A stretch of 64,000 nt of DNA from Hanleya hanleyi (lineage: Eukaryota; Mollusca; Polyplacophora; Lepidopleurida; Hanleyidae), in the NCBI GenBank assembly GCA_036873755.1, contig JAVTVY010017302.1, positions 1-64,000 of the forward strand. Direction: 5' to 3'. Each line of letters begins with the position of its first letter. Position 1 is the stretch's first letter. Of this stretch, positions 21,548 to 34,800 are shown in pieces. Under the pieces are notes generated by a model. The model did no database searches, had not been told where the DNA came from, and saw nothing but the letters and a program-made list of their open reading frames with translations. A program made the position numbers and the translations under genes.

Positions 21548-23666
21548 ACCTGGAGAGTAACTCTGGATTTCATCGAACATATAACAAATACTGCGACCAT
21601 CGTTTCTGTAGGACAAATGTCTATTTATTGCCCCATGATGGTTTGATTTTACATTTATAATATATATTTAAACTGTAGAACAGAGACGATGATATTTTGT
21701 ACAGACTTGATACAAAGTTTTCTGTACACTCCATATCTATTTTTGATCATCATATCTTAGTTCATCTTTCATTGAACCATGACAGTGTATTTTTTCCAAT
21801 AGACCGCTAAATAAATCCATTGGTATAAATTGGTGAATCTTTTGGGCATAGCTCAGTCTGTGTAGAACATCCCGAATGGACAAGTGTATCATGCGGCCTT
21901 GTGGAAAAAGATGACAAAAATGATTTTATTCCAGAAAGATGGATTTCTTATAATTTAATTGAATAAATTGGTACCGGCACACCATAGTTTGATTACTCAG
22001 TTAAAAAAGATTTGCTCAACGGTTTTGAACTAAATTTTTGTCTACTGTGTTCATATATGTACTGTTTTTATACTTTTGTACTTCTTTGTATAAGATAGGA
22101 GTAAGAGAATTCCCAACCCTCTCCATGATCTGTCATGTTCTTTCATTTGACTACTTTCCTACACAAAACCATTTAATTCATTATTTGATTGATTGAAACA
22201 CAGACTGTCGTATTCATTCCCTGGCCTGTCCAAGCTCATTTATTTATTCTGATTCTATATGGTGCTCACAGACTTACTCTCAGATCAGTAAGGAATTTTA
22301 CTTACCGCCCACATGTTTTTTTTTTGTTTTTGTTTATGTTGATTTCATTATTTGCAGTTTTTCCTACTCAGATACTCTTTCCAACCTCAATTTATCACTT
22401 TGAACATCTTTAAATCAGAAAGATGTTTAAGCCGACAACATTTCATTCAACCACCTCAAAAAACCAATCAAATCTGACAATGAAGATGGAAAAATTTAGC
22501 AAAAATAATGTGCTGCTGTGGAGTTCGTGTCTGGGTTGGTGGGGGTGGGCTCGTTTGTTCAAACATTCTCAAACCCATCAGGGGAGGTAACTCGTTTGTT
22601 TAAACATTCTCAATTCTCCGGTAGTCAGTGAGCGAGCGAGCGAGTCCATCCGAATACTTTCCTCGTCAACATAAAGAGAACCATTGACATTAGAACCTTG
22701 ATTTTTGGCATAAAGGTGCATTAGGGGACTGTTACCCGCAAGTTCTGAGCTGACCTACTTTTGATGAAAATTTCTGGTGATTTTTGATGAAAATCACTGG
22801 TGATGCTGATTTGGGCTGTGCTCATCTCAATATATAGGCAGGATTTTTTTTGGGGGGGGGGGACCAAGAGTTAAGTGCGTGTCTGAGTCCTAATGCATGT
22901 AATGCCTACCCTACTTTGTCACACTGCCATGTACTGATATGTCAATAAATTTCTCATTTGAGAGGGAGAAAACCATATATTGTGGTATGATCCTGTTCCC
23001 TGAATCCTGATCAAATTTTTTCTTTCTTTCAATCCCAAGATGCTTTGTGCAATCATCTAACTGGTTGACAGGTGGCAATCAAAACAATGTTATACAGTTA
23101 CATGTACAATACCTGGAAATCGAATATTTCTTCTGTATTGTAATATGATATTAATTTAATTGTTAATACAGGATCACTGGACTGGCAGTCGTATTAACGA
23201 CATGAAGAGAAAGATGATAGTTTTAATTTGGCATATTCGGTTATCAGATTACAGGAATTCACACCTCGCTGCACTTGTTTCATGTACTGTTCTCAGCCCA
23301 GAAATCTCAGGCCTGCTTTAACTCGACACCAAATCAAAGCCTGGCTTGTATCAACCAGCAATTATTTGGTGTAAGACGCACGAAATATAATTAACAAAGG
23401 ATCTGCCACAAGTTTTATTGTCAGTCTTTTGTTCAGGAATTCCTTGTCCATGAAAGCATTACTTATCTGCCTTTTCAGCTGTTTTCAATCCAGTCATAAT
23501 TAACTAATTTAGTGTTGCATTACACCTTGTTACAGGAATGTGTTTGATTCATCCTTGACCATGTTGACTGGAGTGTGTAGTTCAAAGATGGCAGATTTAA
23601 ACTGCACAAGCCCATAATGCAGGACAGCGAGTCTACATCCACACACGGGCATACAGGTTTTCTTGG
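21548..23666. other. Non-coding sequence
   Basis: No gene is supported. Small features: a 30 bp direct doublet around CTCGTTTGTTCAAACATTCT (about 22550 and 22592), GAGCGAGCGAGCGAG at 22629, and a G-run at 22850. Confidence 0.5.
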
Positions 23667-23900
23667 GGGGCCCTCAGTGGCCGAGTGGTCTAAGGCACTT
23701 CGCTGGTGACTGCTAGGCTCACACCGCTGAACTGGCACAGGTTCGAGCCCAGCTGGTCCATGTGTGAAAGTTTGTCAGTTACTTGCCGAAGGGCGGTGGT
23801 TCTCTCCGGGTACTCCGGCTTCCTCCACCAATCAAACTGACGTCTCACCATATGAGTGAAACAAACTTGAGTGTGAGATTAAGCCAAATTCCCTCCCTCC
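23667..23900 (+). mobile_element. tRNA-derived SINE with conserved central domain
   Basis: The head (23669-23760) is a tRNA-like sequence with an A box TGGCCGAGTGG and a B box GGTTCGAGCCC, closest to Leu/Ser-type tRNAs. It is followed by GGCGGTGGTTCTCTCCGGGT and CTCCGGCTTCCTCCACC, which I recall as a domain shared by SINEs across many invertebrates. The end keeps ATGAGTGAAAC and TTGAGTGTGAGATTAAGC. No clear target duplication was found, so it is an aged copy. The head does not fold as a working tRNA. Confidence 0.8.
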
Positions 23901-25503
23901 TCTTTTTTCCTGGAGATGATTTTCATCAACAACAGATCTTTAATGTATCATACAGACTGAGATTATCAAATTGGCAAGCTGGTTTGTCAAGGGTCCCAGA
24001 TTGTAGTTCCATTCGTTGTATAGCACTGGCTGCAAATGAAGTTAGAGTAGGAACAAAATGTAGACCTGGGACTTCTCTGTTGGTTATTAGCATTCACCCT
24101 GAAAGTGATGTAAAAACCACTTTATTCCCAAGATATGACAATCTTCATGTTTTTTGTCTCCACAGAGATGTAATCTCATTTTATGCCATTTTCAACATTT
24201 CAAACTCTAACATGCATAACATTAGAGTATGATTTTAAGGGTGGTAGAATGATCGGGTTTTCCAAATCACTCAGACAATTGATTTCATCCAATTTTTGGC
24301 TGCTTTCAGGCAAACCCGCTTCACAAAACAAGGGCATCTACATGTACATACTTTCATTTGTTACCTCTACAAGAAAATACACAATATGAAGATTATATTT
24401 GCAGGATACACACATTGAAGAAGTGGAGCGGTGCATAGGCAGGTTGATTGGTACTTTTTCTTTCTTATGCTTACAAGAAAAATAAAAGATGGTAATATGT
24501 TTTTTAAAGAGCAGCAATATCTGTTCAATATGGGAAGTAAAATGCACAAGCATACATATAAATGAAAAGTATATTAAACCCCCCCAAATTGGGAATTCTG
24601 ATTCAATCACTCGTTTAAGTGTGTCCCGGACTAACGTTGAATTCCAATTTGTTAGGAGATATTTTTTTATTGACAAACTTGTGGATATTACTCAATATCT
24701 TGATGGTCTGAGTTTATTGTTACTGTTGAATATTTGTGCTATAAACTGTGATCAGCTAGTGCTATTTACATGTAATCATTTTTCTCGCTCGTTACATATT
24801 CATGAATAATAATTGATAATAATCTCTGCACTATTTCACATTGTTATGTAGATGAGTTGAACTTTTTTTAAATGCATTCTTGCGATGTCTCTCGGCATGT
24901 TATTTCTTGTTATAATTTAATGGAAGAAAAAATCTATAGGTTCGGTAGATGATTTATATGCAAAAACGATTTAATCGTAACTTTCTTATTGCTTTCTTGC
25001 TTAATGTCTCTCAATGAATTATTTTTATGTGATAAGGTAATGGGGAAAAATGTCTATACCATCGAGATACGACTGCTAGTATATATGCCATAAATGACTT
25101 GAATGCATCAGATCTCTCAACTATTCTTTTAGGTTTCATTCATCATTTGTGAAGCTTATAAATGTGTACAGTTCAGCAGTTTTGAAATTGTAGACTCCTT
25201 TTCTTTTCAGCAAACTGGTACAATTCTGTGTATTTCAGAAAGCACCAAAACGCTCAGATATGTAGATGTACAATAGCATGAGACAGAAAATAGATAATTA
25301 AATTACAAATTTCTCCAAAATAATCAACTGCCCATGGTCATATCTGGCATTGTTGCATGCTCGATGGCAATCATCCGAGATGAAGACCTGTGCAGCAGAA
25401 TTCCAGCAATATGTTAAACTTGAGCAATTTTCATCTAATTTTGGAAAAAAAATCACGTAACCATGGTATATTTTGTATATGGGTTATTTTATTGTCCATA
25501 TTA
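23901..25503. other. Non-coding sequence
   Basis: Nothing coding is recognised. Two diverged direct copies of about 100 bp with ATGTCTCTC and AATGG(A/G)GAAAAA sit at 24870-24960 and 25000-25065. A fragment with CAGCAAACTGGTACAATT at 25207 resembles the second half of the repeat at 3455-3720. Confidence 0.4.
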
Positions 25504-25724
25504 TACAGTAATTCCCCTAATAATTCAATCACAGGAAGTTCACTTTTCAACTCTGTTATTCAAACACAGAGAAAAAGTAGCATTCCCATTCGTCATTCAA
25601 ATTGAAGAAAAGCAATATAATGACAAAATGGGACACTTTGTAACTGGTGCCATCAAGAATATTTCCCGATATAAGCCATTTTTGCTGCACTTCCGGTGAT
25701 CGAATTATTAGGGGAATTACCGTA
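25504..25724. mobile_element. TIR MITE (TA-flanked), intact copy
   Basis: Inverted ends of about 36 bp: TACAGTAATTCCCCTAATAA on the left and the matching TTATTAGGGGAATTACCGTA on the right, with GATCACCGGAAGT-like inner parts. It is 221 bp long with no coding capacity. The ends resemble those of the 1.6 kb element at 50799-52404, so both probably use the same transposase. A second copy lies in DIRS B. Confidence 0.85.
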
Positions 25725-27326
25725 TTGGCCACTTCACCACCCTTTATCTGGTATCGAATATCCGGTATCAAATATACAAAATGTAGTTCCATATATGGTA
25801 ATTATCCATTCGTTTTCACAATTTTGTTGCAAATTCTTGTATAAAACACAAAAGAAATCACAAATTTCATCCACAATGCAGCAGCTTTGAGCACAAGGAC
25901 GTGCATTTTCGGAATCAGCAGGAAATTTTGATGTAGTAAACGTCTTCAAACCTTTTTCTTCTGTGTGTGATTAAAAGTACGTACCCTATATATCTTGAAT
26001 ACTGTATTGTTTGATAAAGATTGATAGATCTTTGCTCGTAATTAGGGCACGAGTTCCTGGATATACAGGAATGGCATACACCATGTCCAGTTTCAGAGTT
26101 CCAATTGGAATGGCATATACTCTCATGCCATTGCATGGTATGGCATAAGCTATCATTTGTCTGTCAAGTTCCAAAAGTATGCCATAGAGTTTCGCGCACC
26201 ATGCCTCTGTTTGGAATGCCTTATGCCAGTTCCTTGCCTGCCCTAATTTCAAGGAGCTCCCTTATGTTCTCCAGTTTTCTGTTATATAATGTAGTTATGT
26301 ATCAGTAAAGACATGCCTCATTTACATTTGTACTTGGTCTGACAATTTATATACATGCACCTTAATCAATAAACATTGTATATTCTGGATATATTTGGTT
26401 TGTACTTCCTGTCATTAACTCAAAAAACAAAATCGGCATATGTAGAACTCAACAATAATAATTTATTCACAATGTCAATAAATAATACAGAGTCTGGATA
26501 ACAGAATAACGATATTTACAAAATTGAGCCAGTAATGTACACCCTATACATTAGGCATAGCATAGCAGGTGATTTTTAAATAGAATGTTTCCATGTAAAC
26601 AAAAAAGCACAATCTAGTTCTTCACAAATCAAGAACGGCATATAACTTATCATTGAATTTACGAAAGAGTCAAAGTTGTCTGAAATTGTAACCAGATTCT
26701 GTAATATTTTCACTGTTTTCCCACTTTCGCCTAGGAGTTGAATACTTCTAATATTGAATTTATGAAGCAGAATGTTAAAGCATATAAATACAAACTTTTC
26801 TCTATACAGATGAAAAATGTATGTGTGTTAATTACCAAGATGAACAAAAGTGGCCATTGTTATAGGGGATGAATGCATGCTTAGCTAAAATTATGAATAT
26901 TATCTTCCCAGTTCTTCAAACAGTCCGAATAATTCTTCCGTTCAATTCCGGAGATATTAATGAAATATGAATCAACTTGCTTAAGAAATGCACATCAACT
27001 TTTGGCCTTGGGCACCATGATCAAGGCAGCGGCCATTCTATACATAAAGTACTGTAAGGTCACAAAGTCAAACATACCTCTGACATGTCTGATGACGTCG
27101 TTTCAATGCCTATAAACATACATCAAAGGAAGATGGTTGGGATCGCACATGAAGGATGTGGTACATTTTAGTGAGGATTTTGCCCCAGTGATGTGTGAAG
27201 AACCTTCAAGAAGATATGGGACCACCAGGTTTATTTTTGAATAATTTGGGATTTTATGGCCTACTTTAATGATTCTAATGTATGGGAACAGATAGGAATT
27301 TTAAGAAATTTTTTCTGTATTTCATA
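25725..27326. other. Non-coding sequence
   Basis: No exon supported. At 26080-26230 the word GGCATA recurs about eight times in both orientations. A short open stretch at about 27120-27245 (KGRWLGSHMKDVVHF and on) has no recognised family. Confidence 0.4.
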
Positions 27327-27966
27327 CAAAAATCGACCCGCTAGCAGCACCAGTTATGGTGGATTACATCCACCATAACTGGTGCTGCTACTGTGGGGGC
27401 CATGAATGGTGGGGGGGCCACCAGTTATGGTGGATGTACTGGCGCTGATGCTGCGGGGGCCATGGACCTCTATGGTCGATTTTTTTTGGTCGATGATATC
27501 TTATACCGTTGATGAAGAGTATGATTCGAAAATGGAGATATCAGTTGAATCGTATTCCAGCCATTGCCCGGACAAGATCAAACTGCTTAAAATCCAATGA
27601 AATCCAGTATGGCTGATGGTGGCCATATTGGATTAAGCACATCCTTGAAAAACAATCCTAATCCTCCTCAACAATGTCAAGTCACTCCCCAGGTATGAAG
27701 TAGATCGGTTGAATCGTTCTCGAGTTATTGTCCGGACAAGATCCAACTGCTTAATCCAATATGGCTGACGGCAGCCATATTAGATTACGCACATTGCTGA
27801 AAAACAATCCCAACCGTCCTCTCACCAATGTCAAGGCACACCCCAAGTTTGAAGTTGATCGGTTAAATCGTTCACGAGTTATTGTCCGGACAAGAAAATC
27901 TCACGGAATTATGGACACCAGTGTTTCTAAGTCTCCCCCCCCCCCACTAAGTAGCGGGGGACAATA
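27327..27966 (+). mobile_element. Hairpin-headed array element, copy E1
   Basis: A head palindrome (CCAGTTATGGTGGATTACAT and its mirror) is followed by 2-3 monomers of about 155-165 bp containing AATATGGCTGACGG, AAAAACAATCC, AAGTTTGAAGTTGATCGG and GAGTTATTGTCCGGACAAG. It ends with CACTAAGTAGCGGGGGACAA. The left arm of the outer palindrome is deleted in this copy. It looks like a non-autonomous element of the Helentron-associated or Pearl kind described from molluscs; that class is an inference. Confidence 0.75.
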
Positions 27967-28387
27967 AGCACATATGTTCTAGGCAGTCAAACTGTCATTT
28001 TCTTCAAAAATGCCTCAATAGCTTTCTGGAACAATGCTAAATCAGAAAATTTAATAAAAATGAAAAAATGTGGGGTCACCAGGTATCTCTTCATGACAGC
28101 TGGGTGCCAATATGACCTGAACCATGTCAACATGACCAACCACGACCATATAAACCAAAATAACCAGCATTCCATCATTGCGGTCCATGAACTTTGAACA
28201 ATATACCACAACTGATTTCAAAATCATTTCAGTATTGTTCTGTTTTCTTTTCCTATCCAATTTTTCAAATATCCATCATATTATGATACATGTGCAGGAA
28301 CATGGACAGTAAAAACAGGCCTAGGACCTTATGTCTGAAACCTCCCCGATATCTTGGCTTCCCAGGAAAATATACATCTCTACATTA

Positions 28388-28759
28388 TCAGGTTAGGGGG
28401 ATCCCGCTCTCTAAAACGGAGGTAAAAAGGGTCGTTTTCGCTCAATAAATCAGTTCATATAATAAATTCAGCAAAATCCTCTTGAGGCGGCGCACACAGA
28501 CATATCTATCTGCATTAAATGGCAGTAAAAAATAAATTGTCATCTATCTAATTTGCATAATAATAGGTCAAACATCCTTCGCACTGTTTAAACAACATTG
28601 GCTGGTTCTTCACATGGCAAATTAATTTTATGACCTGGAACAATAGCTAAATCAATGCGCCTGAAATTTTGATGCATTGGTTAAGAAGAAATAAAAAATT
28701 GTTGAGCAAAAACAACCTTTTTTACCTCCATTTTAGAAAGCGGGATCTCCCCAACCTGA
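28388..28759. mobile_element. TIR element with TTA target duplication
   Basis: Inverted repeats of about 60 bp start TCAGGTTAGGGGGATCCCGC on the left and end GGGATCTCCCCAACCTGA on the right. TTA flanks both sides. At 372 bp with a 3 bp TWA-type duplication it fits a PIF/Harbinger-type MITE. Confidence 0.7.
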
Positions 28760-29326
28760 TTATTAAGTGAAGGGTCTGCCAATGATCAAATGATGATCTG
28801 TAGCTAGAATTATAATACACTGTACATGTATTGATGTTATGTCATACAAATATTCCACAAGGACTGCATATTGGTTAACATGGCCAAAAATCTGTAAATT
28901 GAGGTATTTGATTTAATCACTTCTAGAGGTTAATATTTGATAACTTTTGGAAGTCAGTCCTCTGAAATAACTTTTGGTCCATGCCTACAATAGCCAGGTC
29001 CGATGACAACAGTTGGTCTAACCCCAGGGCTTTTAACATGAATAAAGGCCTGGATAATAGATATCTTTACATGAAATATTGGCCACTTCCAACATACAGG
29101 TATATAGTTGAATGGTACCAGACAATATTAAAAAGTGCACAAAGCATACCCCTAGCTATTACAACAAGCCTTTTGGTTACGAATTTGAGTACTTTACAAA
29201 ATGCAAAATCTACCTGAATCTTGTATCGGACCACAACACAATCTGTACATCTAAATATATTAAATCTGAAATAATGAATAGAATCTAAATGATAATGTTC
29301 GAAACTGTCCTCTTCTTTACCACTAA

Positions 29327-29516
29327 GGGCTGTTCTATTTAAAAAGGTATGGGAGGGGAGGAAGGCACTCAATATATTATTCTATGGGTCATGGGGGAGA
29401 AATTCCCTTCAATCCATGATACAACATTGGGAAGGCCAATAAAATTTCTACGGCTGGTGGGGTATAATTCAAAGCTGCCTTCCGCCCCTCCCATACCTTT
29501 TTAAATGGAATAGCCC
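29327..29516. mobile_element. PIF/Harbinger-like MITE with TAA duplication
   Basis: The ends GGGCTGTTCTATTTAAAAAG and its partner CTTTTTAAATGGAATAGCCC form inverted repeats of about 40 bp. TAA flanks both sides. It is 190 bp long. Confidence 0.8.
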
Positions 29517-29519
29517 TAA

Positions 29520-31668
29520 TCTTTGGCATCATTCTGCATCTGAATGAACAGCTCACTTGTCAAGTGGTTTACAGTGTTTATCCTACAACTAGGGAAAATC
29601 CGGAAGTCAAGATTTCAGTCCAAGTGTAAGGAAAATGTATCTGTTTGGTCCCAAATCATGGCTGAGATTCTGAAAAGAATTTTGAAAATAGTTATTGGGC
29701 CATCATATTGAAAACATGCTAAGGGCAAGCGATGAATTATGGAGAAGGTATTGGTTATGGAAATCATGATTTACTATTTTTAATCATTTTGTGAAGTGTC
29801 CGTCAACTCTATTTTGAAACTACATGTATTGACAATTAGGCTCATTAAATTAAATCAGTCATTTATCATCATCTGCTCTCCAGAAAAGTGGGGAAGATGA
29901 GCAGAATTTATATATATTTTTTCTATTCAAAATTAGTTTCTCTAGTTGGATACAAGGTAATAAGTAGCAAATATATGTTGTGAAAAACACTGGTTAATGT
30001 ACTGTTAATACAATTTGCAGAATAGAAACTTGGACTATTTTTCACAAAAGGATACCTTATATGGCATTCATTGTCTTGTTGGCACACATAGATGCAATTG
30101 TGCAAACCAATTATATAATTGTTTGAGGCAGCAACAAAATATGGGGCATGTCATGGCAATGATGATAAACAAATGATCATTTTTAATAAGCCTGATCATG
30201 AATGAGCATTTCTTTGTTTTATTCCCTAGATTAACATTTCAAATCTAAACTTAAAATTCCATCATGTTCCATGTTGTCTTATCATGAATACATAGACATG
30301 ATCAATCGTTAAACCATCCCACTATACTTACCTTTTGCTGAGTTGATGAAGCAGGGTTAAACAAACAAGATATAGTTCATCGTGATCAACATGGTTGCAT
30401 ACAAACAAGCTCAACCATCCAGAAAGCACATCAATATAAATGAAGTGGCCATCATTTTGGACAATAATATTGAACATGTAGGTCTTCATACAAGACTGGA
30501 GCTGTTGCAAGAAGCGGCTCAAGTCAATGGCATAATAGACCTAGGCTGCAGACAGGATAGTCCATTACAGATTGACATAATGTTACTGTATGACCTACAT
30601 GTACACCAAATCATGTCAACTCATTCAATAAATACATGTAGAATGTCCATCAAGTTTGGATCACAATGTTGAATTCGGCAATTCAACAGTTCAAATTTAT
30701 TCTCACTGCACATGGTCCATCAATGATGAAATACCCTGTGGCTCCTACAATCAAACAAAATGGCAGAAAAGTAGCAAGCAGAAGTGAACCAAGCAATATT
30801 ATAACCAACACATACAGCAATATTAACAACATGCACATTAACAGCTATAACATACAGTAGGACTACAGAATATCATGCAGTTTTCATCATGGCAGAATGA
30901 ATATCATCCTGTTCACTAATGCTACCAAAGCCATGCTGTTCAATAATGCTACCAAAGCCATGCTGTTCAATAATGCTACCAAAACCATGCTATTCAATTT
31001 AAGAGTTGGTCACCAGGTAAACTTTCCACCTTAATTAAATAGCATTTTTGTTTTTTCGAGGCAGCTTATAAGTGACAACAACAAGGATTGATAATAAACA
31101 TGCTCCAAACCTCAAATGCACTCACCACATTCACACACTGCAATCATGTTATAGCCTGAAATCAAGACGGTCAGAACCATCCCAAAATGAAATGTTAGAC
31201 AGAAGGCTTTCATTATATGCATAATACACACCAAGAAATCATGAATTATGTATCATGCTCAAAGAATATGTCAACTTATTGGGTAAACTGCTGTATAGAA
31301 GAACAAGCTATGCTTGTGGCTATGTACTGCCATAATCCACGTGGACAGTTATTCTGTGACATGATCAGGTAAGGATATATCATTATAATTTGGTATGGAG
31401 GAATTGTATGTATGGAATAATTTAATAAATTATCCATTATTGCGAATCGACCCCACAACCCTGCCACTCCGCTGAGTTACACTCTCTTTCAAGATAATGA
31501 TTTTGTATATCAAGAAAGTATAATGAAAATGACTAATCCTCCATAAACTTCAAACCCCAAAATCTTCCACAGAAAATTTGTCTATCACCATATTACATGT
31601 ATTCCTCCTTAAGGCTTTTTCTCAACAACAACAACAACAAAAATGACAAGAGCAGGAGGCTTTCTTTT
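29520..31668. other. Intergenic sequence before the IDH3 3' end
   Basis: Nothing coding is supported; a 96-codon frame at 30382-30672 shows no recognisable domain. A relic with GTAACTCAGCGG and GGGGTCGATTC on the minus strand near 31450-31485 could be the head of a decayed tRNA-derived SINE. Confidence 0.4.
30917..30999 (+). repeat. Short tandem repeat, about 30 bp x 3
   Basis: Three copies of a unit with AATGCTACCAAAGCCATGCT, the last slightly changed. Confidence 0.85.
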
Positions 31669-31674
31669 TTTATT
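31669..31674 (-). terminator. Candidate polyadenylation signal of the IDH3 gene
   Basis: AATAAA on the minus strand about 125 bp after the IDH3 stop codon; a plausible 3' end. Confidence 0.4.
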
Positions 31675-31799
31675 TCGCACACACCAAATATATCTATCTT
31701 TCAATGTTATACAAAAAAAATGTTACTCTTAAGACTGAATAGATTATCCACTGTTCATTATAAAATAAGCCATGTAAAGGAGGATAAAGTGATGTGTAA

Positions 31800-31892
31800 T
31801 TACCAGCTCTGAGTCTTTGGTTTGATATCCTCTATAATGGCCTGGACCACATCTATTGTTGTCGCCTGACCACCCAAGTCTGGTGTGTGGAT
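31800..31892 (-). CDS. IDH3G: IDH3 gamma-type exon 12 (last)
   Basis: 93 nt in phase 0 after TTTACAG. It reads [20 protein letters not shown] and ends PKTQSW then TAA. HTPDxGGQxTT is the conserved C-terminal motif of the gamma subunit. Confidence 0.95.
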   Translation of the reverse strand: MHTPDLGGQATTIDVVQAIIEDIKPKTQSW

Positions 31893-34800
31893 CTGTAAAT
31901 ATAGTCACAGGTATATGTAATGGGCCATGCTAGATACTGGGGCACATTCCATCTTACACAGCTGATTGGTTATAAGCACAATAAAAAGAGATTTCTTGGA
32001 TTCTCTTACATTTTCTTATTTGTCTAGATTATAAAGCAAGAATATTTGTATGAAAAGCATTGGTTCAAAGTATTCTTCTGTTGCTTTCTAATAATAAAGG
32101 TTTGCTTATTTTTCCATATTCTGATACAGCCTCTGATTGATTTGTGCTAACAATAATATCAGGCGAGCTTGTGAGTTATGAGTTCAGTTATGAGGAAAGG
32201 AGGGGGGAGAATTCATGTCTTATAGGCATACATATATTCACGTTTAAACCAACCTTGAGCTCACTGAGCACTTTCATCACAGATTCACGGATCAGCGTTG
32301 CATGTTTATGGTGCCTGCAATCATAAAATTTATTGTGTTAATTATGCAATGTGTTAATGAGGTTAACACACGGATACAATATGCAGCTTCGATGTGAGGA
32401 TGATGGGATTTTGTTGTTTTGGAACTTTTGGGTCAGACACCATCAGTTTCCTGATAATCAAGGATTTTCTCAATGAGATATCACGACTGGTCACCACAAG
32501 TTACTCTACCAACTGGCCCTTCCCACACTGATGAGATAACAATGAGCAAGTATTGAACAGGGAAGAGCAGTCGATAGCTTCCGTCTGATTCATGTTGGTT
32601 CATTTCAATTAATGCCTATGACTATATATGCATAACCATTTCTCAACATTCAAGAAATTTTATTTAAAGTCGGTTGTCAGTTTCAAAACATGATAAACAT
32701 TAACTCTAAGCGAGCTACTTTACCGACAAAACATTGGTATAACATGGAAAAAAATCGACCATAGAGGTCCTTGTCCCCCGCTAGCAGCACCAGTTATGGT
32801 GGATTACATCCACCATAACTAGAGCTGCTGGTGCGGGGGCCATGGACCTCTATGGTCGATTTGTTTTGGTTGATGATATCTCATATCATTGATGAAGAGT
32901 ATGATTTGAAAATGGAGATATCCAACTGCTTATAATCCAATATGGCTGACGGCGGCCATATTAGATTACGCACATTGCTGAAAAACAATCCCAACCGTCC
33001 TCTCACCAATGTCAAGGCACACCCCAAGTTTGAAGTTGATCGGTTAAATCATTCACCAGTTATTGTCCGCACAAGAAAATCTGTGATCCAACTGCTTATA
33101 ATGCAATATGGCTGACGGCGGCCATATTAGATTACGCACATTGCTGAAAAACAATCCCAACCATCCTCTCACCAATGTCAAGGCATACCCCAAGTTTGAA
33201 GTTGATCAGTTAAATCGTTCATGAGTTATTGTCCGGACAAGAAAATCTAAGATCGAACTGCTTATAATCCAAAATGGCTGACGGCGGCCATATTTGATTA
33301 CGCACATTGCTGGAAAACAATCCCAACCATCCTCTCACCAATGGCAAGGCACACCCCAAGTTTGAAGTTGATCGGTTAAATCGTTCACGAGTTATTGTCT
33401 GGACAAGAAAATCTAAGATCGAACTGCTTATAATCCAATATGGCTGACGGCGGCCATATTAGATTACGCACATTGCTGAAAAACAATCCCAACCGTCCTC
33501 TCACCAATGTCAAGGCACACCCCAAGTTTGAAGTTGATCGGTTAAATCGTTCACGAGTTATTGTCCGGACAAGAAAATCTAAGATCGTACTGCTTATAAT
33601 CCAAAATGGCTGACGGCGGCCATATTGGATTACGCACATTGCTGAAAAACAATCCCAACCGTCCTCTCGCCAATGTCAAGGCACACCCCAAGTTTGAAGT
33701 TGATCGGTTAAATCGTTCACGAGTTATTGTCCGGACAAGAAAATCTTACGGAATCACGGACACCAGTGTTTCTAAGTCCCCCCCCCCCCCTACTAAGTAA
33801 CGGGGGACAATAAAAGCAAATAGTGGGGTATATCATTCTAATGAATGATAGCTGGCATATTTCAAACTCAGCAGCAGTTGCCAATGTAATATTCAATGAA
33901 AACCCGAGGGGTTCAAGTCCCCCGACGTTGAAACAATTGATTTGACCGTAACTTTCAGTACCCAGCATGCAAAGCAATCCCAAGTGAGACCCAGTGGCAA
34001 GGTACCCACAATTACCGAATTTGTCCTAATCTGGCCAGGATTTCAGAAGGTATTGTACGAGAACAAAATTTTAACTTGGTTCTCAGGTGGCGCCACCTAT
34101 AGGTGGGTCAGTGTGGAAAACAATCCCAAGTGAGATCTTGCGGCTAAAAAGAGTCCATTCAGTTTTTCAAAAGTTATTGTTTGGAAACAAAATTTTAACT
34201 TAGACCCAGTTGGCGCCACCAGCAAGCAGATCGGCATGAAAAACAATCCCAAGCGAGATCTTGAGGCGAGGTACCCACATACCAATTGAGAAGAATCCAT
34301 TCAGTTTTTGAGAAGTTATTGTCCGGAAACTTAAGTCGGACGGACGCACAATTTTAACTTGGACTCCAGGTGGCGCCACCTATAGGCAGATCAGCGTGCA
34401 AAACAATCCAAAGTGAGATCTTGAGGAGAGGTACCCACATACCAAGTTTGAGTATAATCCATTCAGTTTTTCAAAAGTTATTGTTCGGAAACAAAATTTT
34501 AACTTGGCCCCCAGGTGGCACCACCTATAGGCGCATCGATGCGAAAAACAATCCCAAGTGAGATCTTGATGCGAGGTACCCATACATCAAATTTGAAAAG
34601 AATCCATTCAGTTTTTCAAAAGTTATTGTCCGAAAACAAAATTTTAACTTGGCCCCCAGGTGGCGCCACCTATATATGCGGATCGGCATGAAAAACAATC
34701 CCAAGCAAGATCTTGGGGCGAGGTACAGTACGACCAACAATTAAGTGGTGCAAATTCGCGAACCTTTCGCGAACCGTTCGCGGTAGCTCACGCGGACCTG

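Noticed and set aside
23669..23760. tRNA gene
   Set aside because: A and B boxes are present, but the arms do not pair well and a SINE central domain follows directly, so it is a SINE head.
27120..27245. Open stretch KGRWLGSHMKDVVHFSEDFA
   Set aside because: It looks mildly coding but has no start and no good splice sites, and I recognise no family. Possibly an old repeat fragment.
30382..30672. 96-codon frame beginning MINMVAYKQAQPSRK
   Set aside because: No recognisable domain, no splice or promoter support, and AT-rich codon use like the surroundings.
31440..31490. tRNA-like sequence on the minus strand (GTAACTCAGCGG, GGGGTCGATTC)
   Set aside because: Only partial box matches and no foldable arms; at best a decayed SINE head.
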